This document shows, piece by piece, positions 58,474-64,000 of a stretch of DNA of 64,000 nt. The DNA lies in contig CAVXXX010000002.1 of NCBI GenBank assembly GCA_963765935.1, positions 248,001 to 312,000 on the forward strand, read 5' to 3'. Within the stretch, counting starts at the first letter, position 1. Every line of letters begins with the position of its first letter. The position numbers were made by a program, and so were the translations under genes. The notes beneath the pieces were generated by a model. The model was not told the DNA's origin. It did no database searches and was given only the letters and a program-made list of their open reading frames with translations. The DNA comes from JAMXLG01 sp963765935. Its GTDB lineage: Bacteria > Vulcanimicrobiota > Vulcanimicrobiia > Vulcanimicrobiales > Vulcanimicrobiaceae.

Positions 58474-59652
58474 ATGGCACCGACTATCACCGTTCCCGAC
58501 CGCTTGTGCGATGATGTCATCTTGATCCGGCGCGATCTGCACATGCATCCGGAACTGGGTTTCGAAGAGCACCGCACGGCAGGAATCGTCGCCGACCGCC
58601 TGCGCGCGCTTGGCTTCGAGGTTCACGAGCACATTGGAAAAACCGGAGTTGTCGGTGTGATTCAAGGTGCGAAGCCGGGGCGCACGATCATGCTGCGCGC
58701 CGACATGGACGCACTGCCGATCGTGGAAGAGCGCGGGCATTCGTACCGCTCGCAAGCGGAGGGCAGAATGCACGCGTGCGGCCATGATGGTCACGTCGCC
58801 GTATTGCTTGGCGCCGCTGCGCTGATCGCAGATCGTCGCGATGAAGTTTCAGGAACAGTCTGTCTCGTCTTCCAGCCTGCCGAGGAAGGGCTCGGCGGTG
58901 CTAAAGTGATGATTGAAGACGGCTTGTTCGAACGATTCAAAATCGAACGCGCATACGGCTTGCATCTCTCGACGAAATATCGCACGGGCGTGCTCGGATT
59001 CCGCGAAGGCCCGATGTACGCGTCGAGCGATTCAATCGAGATTGACGTTACCGGCGTCGGCGGTCACGGCAGCGCCCCGCACGATGCCGTCGATCCGATT
59101 TACACCGCGGCGAATTTTATTACGTCCGTCCAGCAAGTCGTTTCGCGGCAGGTCGATCCGCTCGAGCCGGCCGTCGTCACGATCGGATCGATTCATTCGG
59201 GCACGACGCACAACGTCATCCCGCGTCAATGCAGCATGCTCGGAACGGTTCGCGCGTTTTCGGATCATGTGCGCGAAGCGATGCCGGGACGCATCGAACG
59301 CGTCCTCAAGTCGTGCTGCGACGCATCGGGTGCCACCTACGACTACCGGTATCTGTGGCGATATCCGGTGACGGCGAACGATGCCGAACAGACACGATAT
59401 GCGCGCGCGCTCGCCGAGCACGTCGCCGGCGAACACATGGTGGTCGATGCCACGATGTTGATGGGCGCCGAAGATTTCTCGTTCTTTGCCCAGCGGGTGC
59501 CCGCGTGCTTTTACACGCTCGGCGCAAGCAGCTCGCCGGAGACGAGTCACCCGCATCACTCGAGTCTCTTCGATATCGACGAAGCGGCGTTGCCAAACGG
59601 CGTCGCTATGATGGCGGCGCTTGCGTTCGATGCCCCGCACAACGCCCCCTAA
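58474..59652 (+). CDS. M20 family metallopeptidase / amidohydrolase
   Basis: 392 aa. Zinc-dependent deacylase of N-acyl-amino acids or hippurate-like substrates. RRDLHMHPELGFEEHRTAGIVADRL, DMDALPIVEERGHSYRSQAEGRMHACGHDGHVAVLLGAAAL with the metal His and Asp, FQPAEEGLGGAKVMIEDG with the catalytic Glu, dimerisation domain GHGSAPHDAVDP and the C-terminal His in TSHPHHSS. Amidase of the AmhX/ArgE-like I-B subgroup. Cytoplasmic. The preceding 130 bases include GACCGG/CCGGTC inverted repeats of unclear function. Confidence 0.92.
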   Translation: MAPTITVPDRLCDDVILIRRDLHMHPELGFEEHRTAGIVADRLRALGFEVHEHIGKTGVVGVIQGAKPGRTIMLRADMDALPIVEERGHSYRSQAEGRMHACGHDGHVAVLLGAAALIADRRDEVSGTVCLVFQPAEEGLGGAKVMIEDGLFERFKIERAYGLHLSTKYRTGVLGFREGPMYASSDSIEIDVTGVGGHGSAPHDAVDPIYTAANFITSVQQVVSRQVDPLEPAVVTIGSIHSGTTHNVIPRQCSMLGTVRAFSDHVREAMPGRIERVLKSCCDASGATYDYRYLWRYPVTANDAEQTRYARALAEHVAGEHMVVDATMLMGAEDFSFFAQRVPACFYTLGASSSPETSHPHHSSLFDIDEAALPNGVAMMAALAFDAPHNAP

Positions 59653-60187
59653 TCTCATTCCCGAAGTCGTCGAGAATCCGCAACTCTCCGACGCCTTCGA
59701 GATCATGACGCGCGCCGTCTTTCAGGCGGGCGTGAGTTGGGCGCAAATCGCGACGCATTGGGATGCGTATCGCCGCGCGTTCGACGGATTCGACGTGGAC
59801 CGCGTCGCTCAATTCAGCGAAGCCGACATCGAACGCGTTCTCGCCGAACCCGGCATTCTGCGCATGCGTCGCAAAGTCGCGGCCACGATCGCGAACGCCG
59901 TGGCGTTACGGGACTTGGCGAACGAATACGGCGACTTCCATCGCTACGTTGCGTCGTTTTCGACCTACACCGCAATCGTGAAAGATATCAAGAAGCGGTT
60001 TTCGTTCATGGGCGATATGAACGTTTGGTACTTGCTCTTCCGCCTCGGCGAGCCCGTCCCGCGTTTCGAAACGTGGGTGACCACAATTCCCGGCACTCAT
60101 CCGCGCATGCGCGAGATGGTCGATCTTGCTCGCACTACGGGCCGCTCGGCCGAGGTGACTGATTCGGATTCGGCTGCGGCCGAATGA
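59630..60187 (+). CDS. DNA-3-methyladenine glycosylase I-like (HhH-GPD) protein
   Basis: 185 aa from ATG 59630; a TTG at 59621 is possible. RAVFQAGVSWAQIATHWDAYRRAFDGFDVDRVAQFSEADIERVLAEPGILRMRRKVAATIANA corresponds to the Tag fold, and FSFMGDMNVWYLLFRLGEPVPRFETW follows. The typical zinc-coordinating Cys and His residues of E. coli Tag are not evident, and the protein is at the short end, so it may be a related glycosylase with a different substrate. Its 5' end overlaps the M20 gene by 23 bases, and its 3' end overlaps the convergent TonB-receptor frame by 53. Confidence 0.75.
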   Translation: MPRTTPPNLIPEVVENPQLSDAFEIMTRAVFQAGVSWAQIATHWDAYRRAFDGFDVDRVAQFSEADIERVLAEPGILRMRRKVAATIANAVALRDLANEYGDFHRYVASFSTYTAIVKDIKKRFSFMGDMNVWYLLFRLGEPVPRFETWVTTIPGTHPRMREMVDLARTTGRSAEVTDSDSAAAE

Positions 60188-61811
60188 TGTAGAGCCCGAA
60201 CGGCGCCGCATAGTTGACGTGCGGCGGCATCGCGCCGTCCCAGCCTTTGGCGACAATATCTTGCGCCGTCGCATTGGCGATGTGCCCGCAACTCAAGAGC
60301 GCACCAACGATTGCGGGATCGCCGGGCGTCAAGTCGTACCACGTGCCGCTCTTCGCCGTGTGCGGCGCGATCGTCCACAATGTCGTCTTCGCGCTCGACG
60401 GATTCGCAAAGTACGCTTTGAGTTCGCCCAGTGCTTCGGTTGCAGAGATGCGTAGATCTCCGGTGCACGAGTCGGCCGTGCGCACTTGGAACGGATCCGC
60501 CGGCGGTTTTTGCGGAAGCGCGTAGAGGCGGAACGTTTCCTGTCCGGCTTGCTGCGGACGCGGATTGACATACAGCCCGACCGACGGCATAAAGGTCAAC
60601 TGCAATCCGCGGAACGTGCCCGTCTGCGTGTAGAGATGACGGTTCGTAACGTCGTCGTTTGTTGCGATGTGGAGCGGGAAGCATCCGAGGAAGGCGCGGA
60701 CACCGCCGCCCGGACCGCCGGGGCGCGCGCCGGCGCCCGGAGACTTCGCCTGATTGGCGACGATCTCCGATGCGAGCTGCACGTTACCGGAGAGTGATTG
60801 CAAACGCGGAACGATCGTCAACGCGTAGCTGGAACCGAGACCGTGATACGTAACCGTCGCGCCTTCGATTGAGGGCGGAGGCATCGATGCCGGATATCCT
60901 TGCGCTGTTTTCGCCGCTTCGATTTGCGCAACGTATGCCTTCAAACCAGCGGAAAGTTTTTGCGAGGTCGCCAGAGCGTCGCCCGTGCACGATGCAGTTT
61001 GCACGTCGAGCGGATTGCTCGGCGGAGACGTCGGAAGCGGACTGAAGAACTGACGGAAGCCACCGCCGCCTTCGCGACCGCCCGGGCCTCCGGGGCCGGG
61101 GCCGCCGGGACCGCCAGGTCCCTCGCCTCCCACGCCTCGTGGAATGCTGGCGCGACCGACGCCGATCGGCGACGAACCGAAATTCGATCCTCCCGCTCCG
61201 AACTTCACGTTGTACGTAACCGAATACGTGCGCGGCGTGAGTGGGCGCGCGATCGTCGGAATGAGCGTGCCGTTCTGCGTGACGTACGGCACGGCGTATT
61301 GGGGACTCGCGAACGTTCCCGCGTAGGCATTCGTCACGTTACTGACGGCAAAAGTCAACGTTCCGCGGTCGAACGCCGTGCTTGCGCCGAGATCGTATGT
61401 GGTGTAGGACGGCAGATTGTTCGGATTGTTCTTCCCGGTGTATTGCGCGTCCGCAAGCCACTCGATCGCGGAGTGGGGCGACTTATAATCCAACACGATG
61501 CCGCCGCGCTGCAGCGGAACGTTGGGAACTTGTTCGCCGGAAATCGTAATGGAATACGGATTGTCGATGCGCGGATCGTTCGAATTGACCTTCGACACGT
61601 TCACGTTCCAGAACGGTTGAACGACGAGATTTCCGGCCGTCACGAACCCGCTGATCGAACCGCCTTGATAGACGCGCTGCACTCCGCCGACCGGCGAAGT
61701 AAAATAAAGCTGCGTTGCGCTAAGCGGTGCGTTAGACGAACATCCGGCGGTTGACTGCATAGACTCGCTCCACGTCGGCAAGATACTGCGGCGAAATCGT
61801 TCCATTGGCAA
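60135..61811 (-). CDS. TonB-dependent receptor, C-terminal part with duplicated extension (frame 2 after a +1 shift)
   Basis: Second part of the receptor gene at 61732-63579. Homologous sequence begins around 61742 (GCSSNAPLSATQLYFTSPVGGVQRVYQGG); the frame upstream of that point is not meaningful. It supplies the last barrel strands (VQPFWNVNVSKV, YDLGASTAFDRGTLTFAVSNVTN, TPRTYSVTYNVKFG). Then comes a Gly/Pro-rich linker and about 330 extra residues with a repeated module: DVQTASCTGDALATSQKLSAGLKAYV and QVRTADSCTGDLRISATEALGELKAYF. Usual TonB receptors end at the barrel, so this extension is unusual. Confidence 0.7.
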   Translation of the reverse strand: MPMERFRRSILPTWSESMQSTAGCSSNAPLSATQLYFTSPVGGVQRVYQGGSISGFVTAGNLVVQPFWNVNVSKVNSNDPRIDNPYSITISGEQVPNVPLQRGGIVLDYKSPHSAIEWLADAQYTGKNNPNNLPSYTTYDLGASTAFDRGTLTFAVSNVTNAYAGTFASPQYAVPYVTQNGTLIPTIARPLTPRTYSVTYNVKFGAGGSNFGSSPIGVGRASIPRGVGGEGPGGPGGPGPGGPGGREGGGGFRQFFSPLPTSPPSNPLDVQTASCTGDALATSQKLSAGLKAYVAQIEAAKTAQGYPASMPPPSIEGATVTYHGLGSSYALTIVPRLQSLSGNVQLASEIVANQAKSPGAGARPGGPGGGVRAFLGCFPLHIATNDDVTNRHLYTQTGTFRGLQLTFMPSVGLYVNPRPQQAGQETFRLYALPQKPPADPFQVRTADSCTGDLRISATEALGELKAYFANPSSAKTTLWTIAPHTAKSGTWYDLTPGDPAIVGALLSCGHIANATAQDIVAKGWDGAMPPHVNYAAPFGLYIIRPQPNPNQSPRPSGP

Positions 61812-63579
61812 GGAGCACGGATCCGTTCACTTCCACGGGAAGGACGGTTCCGTTTTGAACTTGGTTGTAGAGTTGGAACGTGAGCGAACTGCCGTGAAAT
61901 GAACGCGTGTAACTCAAGCGCTCCGATGCGGATGAACTTGCCGTCGGTTGATCTCCGGGCGCATTTCCATAGATAACGTTGCCGTTGCAATCGAAACGCA
62001 ACGATGCCGGATCGGTCAGTACTGTCGAGCGTGACGGTGCCGGCGCAATTCCCCCGAGAGAAACATAACCGCTCCAGGTGTCGCGCGTCGTCGGTTTCCA
62101 GGTCGCGCCAACCGTGCCGAGACCGCTCGAGAGGCCGGCATTTGCGCGATTCCCACCGATCGATTCGGAGAGCGTCAATTTGTCGTTCGAGTAGACGGTG
62201 TCCGTGAGTTGAAACGCGTTGTAGTTCGAGTACTGGAAGCTGTTGTAGTAGGGCTCTGCTTGCGATACGAGCGGCGAGGTCGTCGAATCGCTCCACGTTC
62301 CGTAGGTTTGCAGCGAAATCGTGTGACGCTCGCGCTCGGGAAGGGTTGCGGTCAGCGTGTAGCCATGGCTCTGATTGTCGGTGGAAAATCCGATCGGCTG
62401 CGCGACGCCGTCGACGAAGCGGTTGAGCTGATCGTTGACGTTAAAGAAGGTGCTGGAATAGATCGACGCAACGATGCTCGTTTCACCGACGAGCGCATTG
62501 TCTTGTAGCGAGTACATCTGCACGTTGCTGTCGGATGTATTGTCCGGTCCGTAACCGCAAGGAACGGCTTGGGTAACGCGCAGGCAGACGAGGTTCGTCG
62601 AGCGATTCGAGCCGAGGAACGTTCCCGTAAGCGTCTGCGAATCGCTGAATTGATACCGCAAACGCCCGAGCTCTCCCGCGATCCCCGAATCGCCGTTGTG
62701 CGAATAGTCGAGACCGCTCGCGTCGAGATACGTCATCCCGTCCACGAGACTCGGATATTCGCGATACGTCGCTTGGAGCGCCGTCCCCAGCTTTCCGTAC
62801 GATCCCGTCTCACCGAAGGAAGAGTTGTAGCGACCGTTGCTACCGACGCCAAGTTGAAGCGCCGAGCGCCATGTGAGCGTGGGTTGAAGCGTCGAGAATC
62901 CAACGCTTCCACCCAGACCACCGATCCCCGGCCCTTGGTGAACCGACGCGCCGCCGAAGAGATCGGTCGCAAACATTCCCAGATTTCCCGCCTGTCCTGG
63001 AGTGTTAAGCGGAATTCCGTCGAGTGTTAGCTGCGTCTGGCTTGGATCGTGGCCTTCAAGGGAGACCGTTTGCGTGGCATCGCTGTCGTCGCCCGATGTC
63101 GACACCGAAACGCCGGAGAGTTTATTGAGCGCGTCTGAGAGATCCGTCGAGAGTTTGCGCTGCGGCGAATTCTCGTTTATCGACGTCGTTGAGACCGACG
63201 CCGTTGACTTTGCGATTACCGAACCGATGATCTTCAGATTCGTCGCAAGCGCCAACGTGACGTTGACCGTAACATCGCGCCCGTTAACGACTTCAAACGG
63301 CTCCGACGTGATCGTCTGGTAACCGCTATGCGCGATGCGCGCGCGGTAGATTCCGTCGGGCACATCGGTGAAGTAGACCTGTCCGTTCTTGCCCGTCAAT
63401 TCGCTAGTCACGACCGGACCGTCGAGCACGACGCGCGCGAGCCCAAGCGGCGTTTTGCCGCTTTCGTCGTTCACGATGATTCGAATCGACCCCGTATCGC
63501 TTTGAGCGCATGCCGCGACCGGGAAGGAAACGAACAGCAGAGCAAGCGCGCTCCACGCAGCAAGCAAACGTCGGACCAT
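61732..63579 (-). CDS. TonB-dependent receptor, N-terminal part (frame 1, ends at a frameshift)
   Basis: 615 aa: signal peptide (MVRRLLAAWSALALLFVSFPVAACA), a carboxypeptidase-regulatory-like beta sandwich at 27-115 (SIRIIVNDESGKTPLGLARVVLDG to NVTLAL), a plug domain at about 130-250 (STDLSDALNKLSGVSVS, TQLTLDGIPLNTPGQAGNLGMFATDLFGGASVHQGPGIGGLGGSVGF), then most of the 22-strand barrel. It stops at TAA 61732-61734 after YAVNRRMFV, whereas the barrel continues at once in the next frame. Ferric siderophore, vitamin or oligosaccharide uptake is possible; no ligand is evident. The kinase end lies 57 bases upstream. Confidence 0.85.
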   Translation of the reverse strand: MVRRLLAAWSALALLFVSFPVAACAQSDTGSIRIIVNDESGKTPLGLARVVLDGPVVTSELTGKNGQVYFTDVPDGIYRARIAHSGYQTITSEPFEVVNGRDVTVNVTLALATNLKIIGSVIAKSTASVSTTSINENSPQRKLSTDLSDALNKLSGVSVSTSGDDSDATQTVSLEGHDPSQTQLTLDGIPLNTPGQAGNLGMFATDLFGGASVHQGPGIGGLGGSVGFSTLQPTLTWRSALQLGVGSNGRYNSSFGETGSYGKLGTALQATYREYPSLVDGMTYLDASGLDYSHNGDSGIAGELGRLRYQFSDSQTLTGTFLGSNRSTNLVCLRVTQAVPCGYGPDNTSDSNVQMYSLQDNALVGETSIVASIYSSTFFNVNDQLNRFVDGVAQPIGFSTDNQSHGYTLTATLPERERHTISLQTYGTWSDSTTSPLVSQAEPYYNSFQYSNYNAFQLTDTVYSNDKLTLSESIGGNRANAGLSSGLGTVGATWKPTTRDTWSGYVSLGGIAPAPSRSTVLTDPASLRFDCNGNVIYGNAPGDQPTASSSASERLSYTRSFHGSSLTFQLYNQVQNGTVLPVEVNGSVLLANGTISPQYLADVERVYAVNRRMFV

Positions 63580-63635
63580 CGCGCTGATTCTTGCTAACCT
63601 GGCTGATAAAGCACTGAGGAAATGGGGCGTTTAGA

Positions 63636-64000
63636 TTAAAGCGTGATCACCACGGTCGTTCCGTGGTTCGGAGCGCTCTGGAGTTCGATCGTTCCACCAG
63701 CCCGCTCGACCGCGCGCTTGGCGATCGCGAGGCCTAAGCCGCTCCCCGTGATCGAACCGCGCTGGTCGCCGCGATAGAATCGCTCGAACGCGTGCAGCCG
63801 CTCGGATTCCGTCATGCCCGGCCCCTCGTCGCTGACGCTGATCGTCGTACTACCGTTGGTTCGGTTCGCGCGAAGATGAATCGCTGCCTCGGGTGCGTAC
63901 TTGAGCGCGTTCTCAACCACGTTCCAAAGGGCTTCGCCGATTTCGGCGCGGTCCGCCTCGATCGTGTCGCCTCCCTCGACGCTGTAGTCGATTTGCCGGC
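63636..64000 (-). CDS. Sensor histidine kinase, C-terminal ATPase domain (5' end beyond window)
   Basis: About 121 codons visible. HATPase_c: N-box EIGEALWNVVENALKYAPEAAIHL, G1 SVSDEGPGMTESER, F-box FERFYRGDQRG and G2 GSGLGLAIAKRAVERAGG, ending in TTVVITL. Partner response regulator and sensor domains lie beyond the right edge. The TonB-receptor gene follows 57 bases downstream in the same direction, so the receptor may be controlled by or transcribed with this two-component system. Confidence 0.92.
   Translation of the reverse strand, partial: RQIDYSVEGGDTIEADRAEIGEALWNVVENALKYAPEAAIHLRANRTNGSTTISVSDEGPGMTESERLHAFERFYRGDQRGSITGSGLGLAIAKRAVERAGGTIELQSAPNHGTTVVITL

Noticed and set aside
61722..61760. 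Programmed +1 frameshift in the TonB-receptor gene
   Set aside because: The A-site context is GTC TAA C, not the CTT TGA C type of prfB, and no stimulatory SD or stem was seen; error or pseudogenisation is simpler.

Overview
The window is a high-GC bacterial chromosome segment with almost no empty space; no gap between genes reaches 300 bases. It carries three blocks of translation genes, all on the minus strand, separated by about 7-8 kb stretches of metabolic and envelope genes. Features that suggest the lineage are a copper-amine-oxidase-N stalk protein with a barrel-like C-terminus, TonB-dependent receptors with a carboxypeptidase-regulatory-like N-terminus, a Cys4-type L24 and an enlarged S12. 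These fit a Gram-negative, poorly cultivated phylum; Candidatus Eremiobacterota (WPS-2) is my best guess. It is an inference from gene content, not a phylogeny.

Layout, read in the minus-strand direction. The str block (32918 to 28133) is rpsL-rpsG-fusA-tuf-rpsJ. It has a near-consensus promoter at 32993-33021 and ends at a strong terminator at 28087-28112. After 8 kb of other genes comes the S10/spc block (20056 to 7443): rplC-rplD-rplW-rplB-rpsS-rplV-rpsC-rplP-rpmC-rpsQ-rplN-rplX-rplE-rpsZ-rpsH-rplF-rplR-rpsE-(no rpmD)-rplO-secY-adk-map-infA-rpmJ-rpsM. It has its own promoter and leader hairpin at 20078-20220. After 7 kb more comes the alpha block, which starts with rpsK (329 to beyond base 1) behind its own promoter. 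The classical str-S10-spc-alpha supercluster is therefore cut between rpsJ and rplC and between rpsM and rpsK.

Inserts and flanks. The first insert (603-7372) holds malate:quinone oxidoreductase, a terpene-cyclase-fold protein, the stalk/barrel protein, an MFS transporter, a MobA-like nucleotidyltransferase and a DUF72 protein. The second (20255-28056) holds an oligopeptide-binding lipoprotein, a ClC channel, glutaryl-CoA dehydrogenase, an aldo/keto reductase, an SRPBCC protein, a methyltransferase, a DyP peroxidase and a small membrane protein. From 33018 to 41190 lie two tandem secreted paralogues, a GntR regulator paired with a membrane protein and a palindromic operator, an acyltransferase followed by two pilin-like genes, and transporters.

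The most interesting metabolic region is 41202-57346. A 2-aminobenzoate(-like)-CoA ligase, acyl-CoA dehydrogenase, enoyl-CoA hydratase, SDR and a two-domain flavin monooxygenase/old-yellow-enzyme fusion together look like aerobic anthranilate (or salicylate) degradation through a CoA thioester. The set is flanked by two DUF3311/sodium-solute-symporter pairs, one of them translationally coupled to a RidA enamine/imine deaminase. The right end holds a zinc-ribbon protein with a 99-nt hairpin at its 3' end, an M20 peptidase, a Tag-like glycosylase, a frameshifted TonB-dependent receptor with an unusual duplicated C-terminal extension, and the end of a sensor kinase gene.

A dispersed short repeat (core CTGAGCTTGTCGAAG and a related CTGAGCGAGCGCAGCGAG form) occurs at least six times. 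One copy is translated inside the tail of S3 and one sits exactly where rpmD would normally be. I found no tRNA, rRNA, CRISPR array, IS element or phage gene.
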